A stretch of DNA of 64,000 nt. Source: Candidatus Iainarchaeum sp. (lineage in GTDB: Archaea; Iainarchaeota; Iainarchaeia; Iainarchaeales; DTGL01). The notes under the pieces were generated by a model, which was not told where the DNA came from, made no database searches, and saw only the letters and a program-made list of their open reading frames with translations. The DNA lies in the NCBI GenBank assembly GCA_026413945.1, contig JAOAJX010000003.1:62001-126000 (forward strand), written 5' to 3'. Positions 25,599-34,594 of the stretch are shown piece after piece. The number at the start of each line of letters is the position of its first letter. The stretch's first letter is position 1. The position numbers were made by a program, and so were the translations under genes.

Positions 25599-25721
25599 GC
25601 CGAACTTTTACCGTTTTTTTTAAATATTTCAGTTCACACATCGTGGCGCGACTGCTATGACGAATCAAAATATGGGCTAAGCTGCAGATGTGTTTCTGGT
25701 AAGTGCCAATGGGCGCAGTAA
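25599..25721 (+). pseudogene. Remnant of a Cys-rich protein C terminus
   Basis: From 25641 the frame reads SWRDCYDESKYGLSCRCVSG and ends KCQWAQ-stop (25719-25721). This resembles the Cys-rich C termini (CRCVxGKCxW) common in exported archaeal proteins. The open frame begins after a stop at 25596-25598 and has no ATG, GTG or TTG, so it cannot be expressed on its own. I interpret it as the decayed 3' end of a former gene; low certainty because it is short. Confidence 0.4.
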
Positions 25722-25791
25722 ATTTTGTGACATTTTTTGAATAAAGCTTAAAAGCGCAACATATAAAAAAACAATTTCTTTTTATCCATTT

Positions 25792-26169
25792 ATGCTGTGC
25801 GAGGTCTGCGGCAAGAGCTCCCAAAAACTTTTGAGGACTGAAATCGAGGGTGCAGAGCTTATGGTTTGCCAAGAATGCTCTGCACTTGGCAAAATAATCA
25901 GAGAACCAAAAGAAAATTTTATGCAACCAATATTTAAAAAAACAACTAATCCGCCAAAAATTCAAGAACCGCCGCAGGTAATTGAAAATTTTGGTGTGGA
26001 AATTAAAAAGGCAAGAGAGAAGTTAGGACTCACAAGAGAAGAGCTTGCAAAGAAGATTTTTGAAAAGGAGTCCTTGTTAGTGCGAATTGAAAATACCAAT
26101 TTTGAGCCAGAGGAAAAAGTCATAAGAAAACTTGAAAAGGTGTTAGGCATAAAGCTTATCGAACAGTGA
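25792..26169 (+). CDS. Multiprotein bridging factor 1 (aMBF1)
   Basis: A 125-residue archaeal MBF1: N-terminal zinc ribbon (CEVCGKSS ... VCQECSALG), a flexible linker, and a C-terminal Cro/C1-type helix-turn-helix (IKKAREKLGLTREELAKKI). MBF1 associates with ribosomes in archaea and bridges TBP and activators in eukaryotes. Its stop is 4 nt from the start of the M50 protease gene, so the two are co-transcribed. Confidence 0.9.
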   Translation: MLCEVCGKSSQKLLRTEIEGAELMVCQECSALGKIIREPKENFMQPIFKKTTNPPKIQEPPQVIENFGVEIKKAREKLGLTREELAKKIFEKESLLVRIENTNFEPEEKVIRKLEKVLGIKLIEQ

Positions 26170-26173
26170 TCAT

Positions 26174-27604
26174 ATGGACTTTTTCGCGGAACCCGCTTCA
26201 CTTTTTGGCATAATTGTCTTAATCGTTCTTTTTGTTTTAGGCTCAACTTATCTTCTAAAGCGTTTCCGCTCTGTTGAGTCGCATATTATTTACTCGCTTT
26301 GGCGCAGTGAAAGATTTGCAAGTGCAATAAAGCGCCTTTATTTCATGGGCCATATCATAGACTTTTTTGCAATTACTGGCGCAATTCTTGGGTTTGGGGT
26401 TTTGGCCTCTGATTTCCTCTTTGCAAAAGAAAGGAAACTTTTTGTGCGTTTGGCCCTGGCAGCAATAGTTTCTCTAATTTTGGCACTTTTCTACTTTTTT
26501 ACTTTTCGTGCTCTTGTACTTGGCACAAATTTTACAAGATCTTACGATGTGATTTTCTTTTTGTTTTTTTCAGTTTTCGGAATGTCGTTTTTTGGTTTTA
26601 TATTGATGCTCGTTAACGGCATACACATTTTGCAAGGCCTTTTTACTGGGTCAACTGTTTGTCCAGGCGTAGCACCACTGATACCCGGCGTAAGGATTCC
26701 AAAAGTACCTGTATTCATTCCTTGGTATGGCTGGATCGCATTGCTAATTGCGATGTTATTGCATGAGTGTGCCCACGGCATACAGGCCCTGAAGTCAAAA
26801 CTAAAGCTAAAAAGCGCAGGTGTTCTTTTAGTTGGACTTTTGCCTTTCGGTGCTTTTGTTGAACCAGACGAAGAGCAACTAAAAAAGGCAGATCCCAAAA
26901 TGCGCATAAAGATATATTGTGCAGGCCCATCCGCAAATCTATTTTCAGTACCTTTCTTTCTAATAATCGCACTCCTATTTAACACCTATTTTGTAACGCC
27001 CATTTATGAAAAATATCAAAAATCATACCTTGAAAATGTCCAGAGCGTTGAAGTCAGCAATGTTTTTGAAACAATCCCTTATTGCAATTCCCCAAAAAGC
27101 CCTGCTCATGGTATATTGGAGCCAGGTATGCAAATTGTAGCTATTGATGGCAATAGAATAAAAAACCGCCTTGAGCTTTACAGCATCCTTAGTTCAGAGC
27201 GCTTTAAAGAACGTGCTTTCACAATTATTGATAAAAACAAAGAAGCCGTTGTTGTCCTTAAACCAAATCAAGAGCTGCCTCTCAATCCCCCAGAAAACTT
27301 TGGCTTTACTGTTAAAGACATCTTGAAGGAAAATGCAAAGATAGATTCTGATGCAAGGCAGGCGCTTATGAACTTATCCATCATAGAAAACTTCCTTTGG
27401 CTTTGCTTCCTGCTTTCTTTCCTTGTTATGCTTTTTAATTTCTTGCCAATAGTGCCTCTCGATGGTGGCTATGTTGCAAGTGACCTTTACTCCCATTATT
27501 TTTTCGGTGAAATAAATGAAAAAAATAGAAAAATAGTAGCCGATGTGTTACTTGCAGCATTCTTTATAATTGCGCTTTTGAATATACTGCCATTCTTTGT
27601 ATGA
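26174..27604 (+). CDS. M50 family (site-2-protease-like) membrane metalloprotease
   Basis: A 476-residue multi-pass protein with the zinc-protease motif HECAHG (HExxH) inside a helix at about residue 197, the second metal-ligand motif LPIVPLDGGYVASDLY near residue 434, and a PDZ-like insertion between (SPAHGILEPGMQIVAIDGNR). Site-2 proteases cut substrates within the membrane. Extra N-terminal helices (residues 8-160) precede the catalytic core. It directly follows aMBF1; GTGAT before the ATG may serve as a weak SD. Substrate unknown. Confidence 0.88.
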   Translation: MDFFAEPASLFGIIVLIVLFVLGSTYLLKRFRSVESHIIYSLWRSERFASAIKRLYFMGHIIDFFAITGAILGFGVLASDFLFAKERKLFVRLALAAIVSLILALFYFFTFRALVLGTNFTRSYDVIFFLFFSVFGMSFFGFILMLVNGIHILQGLFTGSTVCPGVAPLIPGVRIPKVPVFIPWYGWIALLIAMLLHECAHGIQALKSKLKLKSAGVLLVGLLPFGAFVEPDEEQLKKADPKMRIKIYCAGPSANLFSVPFFLIIALLFNTYFVTPIYEKYQKSYLENVQSVEVSNVFETIPYCNSPKSPAHGILEPGMQIVAIDGNRIKNRLELYSILSSERFKERAFTIIDKNKEAVVVLKPNQELPLNPPENFGFTVKDILKENAKIDSDARQALMNLSIIENFLWLCFLLSFLVMLFNFLPIVPLDGGYVASDLYSHYFFGEINEKNRKIVADVLLAAFFIIALLNILPFFV

Positions 27605-27666
27605 ATCTAAAAGAAAAAAAGAAAAGTAAACAAGAAAAGTAAAAAAAATAAAAAAAAAGATTAGAT

Positions 27667-28740
27667 TTAGGGTATAAAGTCAAGCCCTAAATCCTTGCTC
27701 GAGCCATATGCACTTGCTGCTTTCATTGACTTCGCTGCGCCCTTAATGTATGGTGATGTAACGCCTGTGAAGATCCCAATGACCTCGAGCTTGTTCTCAA
27801 ATGTTGGATCAACCCTTGCACCCCATATTACCTGTGCTTTGGGGTCTATGCGCTCTGTAAGCATTTCACCAACAGCATTTGCTTCACCAAGTGTCAGTTC
27901 AGGGCCACCTGTAATGTGTATGAGAGCGCCTGTAGCACCTTCTATGTTTACATCTAAAAGGGCATTCTTAAGAGTGTCTTCCACAACTTCGTTAACCCTG
28001 TCAACTGACTTTGATTCACCAACAGCTATCATGCTAAGGCCCTTATTGCTCATAACTGCGCGAACATCCGCATAGTCCAGGTTTATGAGTGATGGCTGCG
28101 TTATTGTTTCAGTTATTCCTCTTACAGCTCTTGCTATGACTTCATCAGCAACCCTAAATGCATCTTGTATTGGCAAGTTTGGAACAAGCTCAACAAGGCG
28201 GTTGTTGTCAATTACAATTACAGTATCTGCAGTTTCCTGCAATCTTGCAATGCCGCCCTCTGCTTTTTCCAATCTTGCTTTTTCAAGTGCAAATGGATAT
28301 GTAACCATTGCTATTACGATTGCGCCTTGCTCTTTTGCTATTTCAGCCACTATTGGTGCACTTCCAGTACCTGTACCTCCGCCCATACCAGCAGTAACGA
28401 AGAGCAGATCAACACCACTAAGAACCTCTTCTAAAGTACTCCTTGATACCTCTGCTGCCTTTGCTCCTATCTCTGGGTAGCCACCAGCACCTAAGCCACG
28501 AGTGACGCTCTTACCTATAAGAATCTTAGTAAGCTCGTCATTCATTAAAGAAAGGTGCTGTTTATCTGTATTAACTGCAACAAGCTTTGCACCAACTATT
28601 CCCATGCTTGCAAGCCTGTTTACAGTGTTACAGCCACCACCTCCAGTACCAACAACCATAATTTTGGGCGTGCCAAATTCTTCTAATGTATCTTCTTCAA
28701 CCTTTGCTTTATCAACAGCATTTTCTATGATGCTTTTCAT
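27667..28740 (-). CDS. ftsZ: Cell division protein FtsZ
   Basis: A 357-residue tubulin-family GTPase that forms the division ring. The tubulin signature is [10 protein letters not shown]; other segments are [25 protein letters not shown] and FVTAGMGGG. The C terminus (GLDFIP) is short. A GTG at 28749 keeps the frame open, but it is part of the Shine-Dalgarno repeat GGTGAGGTG, so the ATG at 28740 is the start. It has its own promoter in a long AT-rich gap. Confidence 0.95.
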   Translation of the reverse strand: MKSIIENAVDKAKVEEDTLEEFGTPKIMVVGTGGGGCNTVNRLASMGIVGAKLVAVNTDKQHLSLMNDELTKILIGKSVTRGLGAGGYPEIGAKAAEVSRSTLEEVLSGVDLLFVTAGMGGGTGTGSAPIVAEIAKEQGAIVIAMVTYPFALEKARLEKAEGGIARLQETADTVIVIDNNRLVELVPNLPIQDAFRVADEVIARAVRGITETITQPSLINLDYADVRAVMSNKGLSMIAVGESKSVDRVNEVVEDTLKNALLDVNIEGATGALIHITGGPELTLGEANAVGEMLTERIDPKAQVIWGARVDPTFENKLEVIGIFTGVTSPYIKGAAKSMKAASAYGSSKDLGLDFIP

Positions 28741-28741
28741 A

Positions 28742-28809
28742 CACCTCACCTCAATTTTTTAAAAAAGTTTAATTTGTATAATATATTGGCTGAACTCCTT
28801 TAAATAGCT
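28742..28809 (-). promoter_or_regulatory. ftsZ promoter and Shine-Dalgarno
   Basis: On the minus strand, GCTATTTAAAGG (28798-28809) is a TATA-like box, and GAGGTGAGGTG (28743-28753) is a doubled Shine-Dalgarno immediately before the ATG at 28740. The same doubled GGTGAGGTG occurs before the S-layer gene. Confidence 0.5.
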
Positions 28810-29230
28810 TTTGTTTTTAAAAATAAAGATAATTAACATTTTGTTAGCGAATGACATTTCTGTTAAGATAAAATTGAACGAAATGCCAATTAATAGTTAT
28901 TTAATCGAACCTAATGTTAAAATTGAGGTTCTGTTTCTAATAAACTTTTTCGCTATTTTAAAAAACTTTGTAATTTAACCAAGAATTGATCTTAAAATTA
29001 AGTAAAAAATGTTTAAAATTTTCTTATTGATGTTTTGTGGCATTAAAAAACTTAAGTATTAATTAAAAGCTATTTAAATTCTCAATTAATTATCAATAAA
29101 ATACATCCTAAACTCATTGCTAACAAGAGTTAGAATGCTGATTATGTATAAGATATGCTTTACGAACTTTTGGATATAGTTGTTTTATAGCACATTTATT
29201 GACTGACATCTATGTAAACATTATAAAATA
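28810..29230. other. Long AT-rich intergenic region between ftsZ and tRNA-Asn
   Basis: This is the largest gene-free stretch of the window. It is very AT-rich with frequent TTAA and TTAAAA runs. I find no start codon followed by a useful frame on either strand, no tRNA, no C/D-box pattern and no clear tandem repeat. Two loosely similar segments, ATTGAACGAAATG and AATCGAACCTAATG (about 28872 and 28902), are the only repetition noticed. It may hold upstream regulatory sites of ftsZ. Confidence 0.5.
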
Positions 29231-29272
29231 TTTTCCTATAAATTTGCTTAATAGTTGATTGTTGCCCCAATT

Positions 29273-29344
29273 GTCCAAGTAGCTCAGTGGTAGAGCAACC
29301 GGCTGTTAACCGGTAGGTCGGAGGTTCGAATCCTCCCTTGGACG
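29273..29344 (+). tRNA. tRNA-Asn (GUU)
   Basis: A 72-nt cloverleaf: acceptor GTCCAAG/CTTGGAC plus discriminator G, D-arm AGCTCAGTGGTAGAGC, anticodon stem ACCGG/CCGGT around CTGTTAA (anticodon GTT), T-arm GGAGGTTCGAATCCTCC. No intron, no encoded CCA. CCTATAAATTT about 30-38 nt upstream is a likely TATA box. Confidence 0.96.
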
Positions 29345-29397
29345 CTATCTTTACTTCTTCTTATGGGTTTAAAACACATTTTTACTTTAATCTACGA

Positions 29398-30024
29398 ATG
29401 AATCAAAGCGGTTTTGTACCAATAGGGAGTAGCGCAAAAGTAAAGACCTTTCCAGGAATTACAATTTTATTGATTGTAATCAATATTGTGGTTTTCTTTC
29501 TACTACCAGACGATACTGCAATTTATTTTGCGTTTATACCAGAATATCCAACATTAGTAACCCTTTTTACCCACATTTTTCTTCATGCTGACATATTCCA
29601 TCTTTTTGGCAATATGCTTTTTCTTTGGATCTTTGGCAAAGCCGTGGAAAGCGCTTTAGGCGGAAGGAATTTTTTAATAATTTACTTTTCAGCAGGTCTT
29701 GCTGCAGTTCTTGCGCATTCTCTACTCACAACGGTCCCAAGTATTCCTATCGTTGGAGCGTCTGGCGCAATTTCAGGCATCTTGGGAGCTTACTTGCTGC
29801 TATATCCAAAATCAAAGGTCAGAGTTTACCTCGGCTTTTTTATAAGCACTGACATGCCAGCAATATTTTACGCTTTCGTTTGGTTTGCAATACAGATTTA
29901 CTTTGGTCTTATTAGTCTTCATCAGGATTTGGGCGTTGCATTCTTTGCACATATTGGCGGATTCATCGCGGGCATGATCATGCTTCCAATGCTGCTACCG
30001 AGAAAGCAGACCCAAAGAATTTGA
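29398..30024 (+). CDS. Rhomboid family intramembrane serine protease
   Basis: A 208-residue protein with six predicted transmembrane helices. Catalytic serine lies in VGASGAISGILG (GxSG), the histidine in FFAHIGGFIAG, and HADIFHLFGNMLFLW holds the conserved HxxxN-type oxyanion region. Rhomboids cleave transmembrane substrates. The frame is open 20 codons upstream into the tRNA-Asn gene through a TTG, but the ATG at 29398 with an upstream TATA-like box is the proper start. Confidence 0.93.
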   Translation: MNQSGFVPIGSSAKVKTFPGITILLIVINIVVFFLLPDDTAIYFAFIPEYPTLVTLFTHIFLHADIFHLFGNMLFLWIFGKAVESALGGRNFLIIYFSAGLAAVLAHSLLTTVPSIPIVGASGAISGILGAYLLLYPKSKVRVYLGFFISTDMPAIFYAFVWFAIQIYFGLISLHQDLGVAFFAHIGGFIAGMIMLPMLLPRKQTQRI

Positions 30025-30055
30025 TTTTTTATTCTTTTGCAATACTTTTCATATT

Positions 30056-30790
30056 ATGGTTCTCGTTTGGATACTTGTTGCAACTGCACTTAACAGCTTT
30101 TTAGCATTAATCGGCGGCATATCTCTGCTTATAAAAAAAGCACATTTTGAAAAATTGATCTTTGTAATGATATCTTTTTCCGCAGGTGCTTTGCTAAGTG
30201 GCGCATTTTTACATCTTATTCCAGAAGCGCTTGAATCAATTGAAAAGGACCTGCTTTTTATTATTGTGTTTGTGGGCTTTTGCAGCTTTTTTCTTATAGA
30301 GAGGTTTTTACACTGGCATCACTGCCACGAAGGTCATTGTAAAGTCCATCCCATAAGCTGGCTAATCACAATTGGCGATACAATACATAACTTTGTTGAT
30401 GGCACAATTATAACTGCAAGCTTTTTGGTAAGTATACCTTTTGGGTTTTTAACAACAGCTTTGATAATTGCACATGAGTTACCTCAAGAACTAGGCGATT
30501 TTGCAATACTTGTTCACAGCGGAGTTAAAAAAAGAAGAGCACTTCTAATGAATTTTATTTCCCAAACAGCATGCATCTTTGGTGCATTATTATCTTACTT
30601 TTTACTGATAAGCAATGACCTAACTGTTTTTCTATTGCCTTTTGCTGCAGGCGGATTCATATACATTTCAGCTTCTGATCTAATTCCAGAGCTACATAGG
30701 GAAGCAAGCCTAAAGAAGAGCCTGGCTTCATTCATAATTTTCATAGCGGGAGTTCTTTTTATATTTTCACTTAAGCTTCTCTTTGGGTGA
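30056..30790 (+). CDS. ZIP family metal transporter
   Basis: A 244-residue membrane protein with about eight helices and the ZIP metal-binding motifs HNFVDGTIITASF (helix 4) and AHELPQELGDFAIL (helix 5). A His-rich loop (HWHHCHEGHCKVH) precedes helix 4. It imports divalent metals such as zinc or iron. It is 31 bp after the rhomboid gene and its end overlaps the convergent FAD-protein gene by 24 bp. Confidence 0.9.
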   Translation: MVLVWILVATALNSFLALIGGISLLIKKAHFEKLIFVMISFSAGALLSGAFLHLIPEALESIEKDLLFIIVFVGFCSFFLIERFLHWHHCHEGHCKVHPISWLITIGDTIHNFVDGTIITASFLVSIPFGFLTTALIIAHELPQELGDFAILVHSGVKKRRALLMNFISQTACIFGALLSYFLLISNDLTVFLLPFAAGGFIYISASDLIPELHREASLKKSLASFIIFIAGVLFIFSLKLLFG

Positions 30791-32128
30791 TTTGCCTTTA
30801 CTTTTTATTCCTTCTGCAGAAATAATTCCTGTAACTGCGGCATACACAATTCCCCTAGAAAAACCACTTGCATCACCTGCAACATAAAGGTTTGAAACAT
30901 TCGTTTCCAAGAATTCGTTAGTAATATACTTCGTGTCATAAAATTTTATCTCTGGCGCGTAAACTAAAGTTGCATCTGATGCTATGCCAGGCATCACAAA
31001 GTCAAGCTTTTGTATTGCTTCTATTATATTTTGTACAACCCTCCTAGGTAATGCCATTGCAATATCCCCGGGCGTTACTTCCTTAAGAGTTGGTTCTATG
31101 GGTGCTTTTCCTATGCGTTCCCATGTGCTCCTACGGCCTTTTCTGAGGTCTTTGTAGCGCTGGATTATTGGCTTATTGCCACCTATCGTTGATGCTAACC
31201 TTGCTATGCTTCTGCCATATTCAGTAGTATCCTCGACAGGGTCAGTTAAAATAATTCTATTGAGCAAGGCCATGTTGGTATTTTTTGATTTCTTCTCTTT
31301 TTCAGCATGGCCATTCACAAGCACAAAACCGTCAAATTGCTCAGTTGTTACAAAACCCCTTGGGTTTGTACAAAAACTCCTGACCATATCATCATAGGTC
31401 TCAGTGTAGAGGCGAAATTTTGCATCATACATTATGCGCTCGATGTTTTCATATATCTCAGCAGGAAACTCGATTCTGACGCCAACATCAATGGGGCCAT
31501 ATTTTGTTTTTACGCCTAGCTCATGTAAAGTTTCTCTTAACCAATATGCCTTGCTTCTTCCAGGTGCACATATTAAGCTATTGCATTTGATGTTGCCTTC
31601 AGTCGTATCAATTTCAAATAAGCCTTCGCTTTTTTTTATCTTTTTTGCCTCGGTATCTAAAATGAATTCAATGCCCTCTTTCTTTAATTCCCTATAAAAC
31701 TTATCAATAATTCTTGGCAGTTTATCTGTGCCCACATGCTTCTGCTTCCCAGCAACGAATTCTATACCTGCACTTTCAGCTTTCTTCTTAAGCTCTTGCA
31801 GTTCATTGCCATTTGTCCCCGAGAATTCTTTTGGCGCACCATAGCTTACTAATATTGAGTCGACTTCATCAATAAACATTTGCAGCTCTGCTGCAGATCT
31901 TTTTAGCTCTTCAGGGCTTCCGCCTATCTCATAAGTTAGGTTTAATTTTCCATCAGAATAAGTGCCCGCACCGCCGATTCCAAATATAGCATCCTTTGGA
32001 TTTTCAGATGGTTTTCTATCAAGCGGCTCTTTTCCCATCTCTATAACAACTACGCTTTTAGCCCCAACTAATTTTTTTGCTGCAAAAAGACCAGCAGGTC
32101 CAGCACCTATGATTGCAACATCATACAT
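30767..32128 (-). CDS. FAD-dependent dehydrogenase-like protein (COG2509 type)
   Basis: A 453-residue flavoprotein with an N-terminal Rossmann motif (VAIIGAGPAGLFAAKKL) and a C-terminal FAD motif (NLYVAGDASGFSRGIVYAA). GIGGAGTYSDGKLNL and FCTNPRGFV are typical of the uncharacterised NAD(P)/FAD-dependent dehydrogenases of this group. Substrate is unknown. It overlaps the ZIP transporter gene tail to tail. Confidence 0.83.
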   Translation of the reverse strand: MYDVAIIGAGPAGLFAAKKLVGAKSVVVIEMGKEPLDRKPSENPKDAIFGIGGAGTYSDGKLNLTYEIGGSPEELKRSAAELQMFIDEVDSILVSYGAPKEFSGTNGNELQELKKKAESAGIEFVAGKQKHVGTDKLPRIIDKFYRELKKEGIEFILDTEAKKIKKSEGLFEIDTTEGNIKCNSLICAPGRSKAYWLRETLHELGVKTKYGPIDVGVRIEFPAEIYENIERIMYDAKFRLYTETYDDMVRSFCTNPRGFVTTEQFDGFVLVNGHAEKEKKSKNTNMALLNRIILTDPVEDTTEYGRSIARLASTIGGNKPIIQRYKDLRKGRRSTWERIGKAPIEPTLKEVTPGDIAMALPRRVVQNIIEAIQKLDFVMPGIASDATLVYAPEIKFYDTKYITNEFLETNVSNLYVAGDASGFSRGIVYAAVTGIISAEGIKSKGKSPKEKLK

Positions 32129-32245
32129 TAAGATTTCCCTTTTATGTTTTATCCAAAAAGGTTTTAATTGGTTATCATCACAAGCAAAACAGCAATGCTT
32201 TTGAAAATGCAGTGATATTTTAAAATTAAAAGCATTAATATCTTT

Positions 32246-33148
32246 ATGTTAGTTGGTCTTGAAAGATACGAAGCAATATTAGAAGGAAAGGCAGAGCCAA
32301 ATTATTTGTTAGCTAAAAAATCAAGGTTACTTTCTAAGAAAATAAAAGAAGCAGAATATTCATTGCAATCATGTGAACTTTGCGAGCGAAAATGCAGAGC
32401 AAACAGAGCCAAGGAAGAGCTTGGCTATTGTGGTTGTGATACAAAAGCAAAAATTTTTGGTGCATTTGCACATTATGGCGAAGAGCCAGAGCTCGTGCCT
32501 TCAGCTACTCTTTTCTTTTCAGGTTGCACGATGCATTGTGTTTACTGCCAAAATGCACCTGATAGTGTAACACCATCCATGGGTGAATTGTGGAATGAGC
32601 GCAAAATTGCAACTTGGATTGAATCAATGCACAATAGTGGCTGCAAGAATGTTAACTTTGTTGGTGGAGACCCTACTCCTTATGTGTATAATATTCTCAA
32701 AGCACTTTCTTATTGTAAAGCCAAAACGCCAGTAGTTTGGAACTCAAATGCTTACTATAGCAAAAAAACAGCAGATCTGCTTAAAGGCATTGTGGATGTT
32801 TATCTTCTCGATTTCAGATATTTTAATGATGAGTGTGCTTTAAAATATAGCAAAGCTCCAAATTATGTAGAAGCAGCCAAAAGAAATTTTTTGGACGCTT
32901 ACAATGATGCTGAAGTTTTAGTTAGACTGCTCGTTATGCCTTCGCATATCGAATGTTGTGCAAAACCAATACTAGACTGGCTTGCTAAGAATTTAAGCAA
33001 AGATGTTAGAATTAATATATTGAACCAATACTGGCCAGCATACAAAGCACACAATTACAATGAGATTAACAGGAGATTAGATCACAAAGAGATCTGTGAA
33101 GTTCTAAATTATGCTAAAAAAATTGGTCTTAAAAATCTCGCACCTTGA
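32246..33148 (+). CDS. Radical SAM protein, PflX/COG1313-like
   Basis: A 300-residue radical SAM enzyme: an N-terminal four-Cys segment (CELCERKCRANR, GYCGC), the cluster motif SGCTMHCVYCQNAP (CX3CX2C) near residue 95, and NFVGGDPTPYV as the SAM-contacting GGE-like motif. Resembles the uncharacterised homologues of pyruvate formate-lyase activase. No glycyl radical enzyme is encoded nearby, so its target is unknown. It probably has its own leaderless promoter. Confidence 0.83.
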   Translation: MLVGLERYEAILEGKAEPNYLLAKKSRLLSKKIKEAEYSLQSCELCERKCRANRAKEELGYCGCDTKAKIFGAFAHYGEEPELVPSATLFFSGCTMHCVYCQNAPDSVTPSMGELWNERKIATWIESMHNSGCKNVNFVGGDPTPYVYNILKALSYCKAKTPVVWNSNAYYSKKTADLLKGIVDVYLLDFRYFNDECALKYSKAPNYVEAAKRNFLDAYNDAEVLVRLLVMPSHIECCAKPILDWLAKNLSKDVRINILNQYWPAYKAHNYNEINRRLDHKEICEVLNYAKKIGLKNLAP

Positions 33149-33219
33149 TTTTAGCCAAGCATTTTCAAGTGCCAATTACAATAAAGTTTTAATTGGTTTG
33201 CGGCAGTATACTTTAAGCT

Positions 33220-34593
33220 ATGGATAAGTTTCACCTTATAAGCCCGCTTGATTTTCGCTACATGCGCAGTGATTTAGCGGATAAAGCAATTGCTTATCTT
33301 TCAGAAGAAGCAAAGATAAAGCATGAGATTGAGGTAGAAGTTGCTTACGTGAGAGCACTTTCTTATTTTGGCATTTGTAAGAAAGAGTTATACAAAGAAA
33401 TCCAAAAAGCAGGCAAAAAAATAACTGCCGAACTGATCTGTGATGAAGAATCAAAGACAGGCCACGAGACAAAGGCGCTTGTTAATGTTCTTTCAACAAA
33501 TGTCAGCAGCGAGGCAAAGAAGTTTATCCACCTTGGGCTCACAAGCTGTGATGTTTTAGATACTGCAAACGCATTGCGCTTCAAGCGCTATACTGAAAAA
33601 GTCCTTTTGCCAGAAGCAAAATCGCTTGAAAAATTGCTTATAAAACTTGCAATCCAAAATAAAAAAACGTTTCAAATTGGTAGAACTCATGGCCAGCATG
33701 CCGAACCAATTACTTTCGGTTTCTTTTTAGCACAATACGTTTCCAGGCTAGGGCAAAGGATTCTTGCCATTGAAAATGCCTCATCAAATCTGAAGGGAAA
33801 AATTTCTGGAGCAGTTGGTGCTTATAATGCATTATCTTTGTTTTGCAATGATCCATTAAAACTTGAGGCAAAAACGCTTTCATATTTAGGCCTTAAGCCA
33901 TCTGAAAGCTCCACACAAATATTGCCAAGGGAATACTTTGCAGATCTTGTGCACGCGTTATTGAGCACATTGGGTGTTATTGCAAACCTTGCTGATGATA
34001 TGCGACATCTTCAGAGGAGCGAAATAGGTGAGGTTGCAGAACATTTTGGTAGCACACAGGTAGGTAGCTCAGCGATGCCTCACAAAAGGAACCCAATAAC
34101 CTTCGAAAACATAAAAAGCATATGGAAGGCTTTCTCGCCGAGAATTCTCACAGTTTATATGGATCAGATAAGTGAGCATCAGAGAGACCTTACAAACTCA
34201 GCAAGCGAACGCTTCCTGCCGGAGATGCTGTTTGCCTGCACCTATGCCATAAGGCAGATGAGAAAAGCTCTTGAAAAGCTTTATGTCGATGAAAAAGCAA
34301 TGCTCAATAACTTAAGCAAAAGCAGCCAGAAAACAATTTCTGAGGCGCTTTATGTTCTCTTAGCGCTTCAAGGCTTAGAAAATGCGCATGAACATGTAAG
34401 GCGCATAGCTTTTAACTTACAAAAAGGCTCTTTAATTGATGCTGCTTTGAAAGACAAAGAGCTCTTGCCTTACATTAAAAAAATTCCGCAAGCAAAATTA
34501 AAATATCTTCAGAATCCAAAGAATTATTTGGGTTTAGCTGAAAAGAAAACAGAAAGAATTTGCAAAAACTGGGAAAAAATATTGGGGTTTTAA
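33220..34593 (+). CDS. purB: Adenylosuccinate lyase
   Basis: A 457-residue fumarase/aspartase-superfamily enzyme acting in purine synthesis (SAICAR to AICAR, and adenylosuccinate to AMP). The signature loop is GSSAMPHKRNPITFE, and TSCDVLDTANALRF, IGRTHGQHAEPITFG and DLTNSASERFLPE are conserved segments. Adjacent to cysS with a 1-nt gap. PurA, which makes its substrate, is at 42.2 kb. Confidence 0.95.
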   Translation: MDKFHLISPLDFRYMRSDLADKAIAYLSEEAKIKHEIEVEVAYVRALSYFGICKKELYKEIQKAGKKITAELICDEESKTGHETKALVNVLSTNVSSEAKKFIHLGLTSCDVLDTANALRFKRYTEKVLLPEAKSLEKLLIKLAIQNKKTFQIGRTHGQHAEPITFGFFLAQYVSRLGQRILAIENASSNLKGKISGAVGAYNALSLFCNDPLKLEAKTLSYLGLKPSESSTQILPREYFADLVHALLSTLGVIANLADDMRHLQRSEIGEVAEHFGSTQVGSSAMPHKRNPITFENIKSIWKAFSPRILTVYMDQISEHQRDLTNSASERFLPEMLFACTYAIRQMRKALEKLYVDEKAMLNNLSKSSQKTISEALYVLLALQGLENAHEHVRRIAFNLQKGSLIDAALKDKELLPYIKKIPQAKLKYLQNPKNYLGLAEKKTERICKNWEKILGF

Positions 34594-34594
34594 T

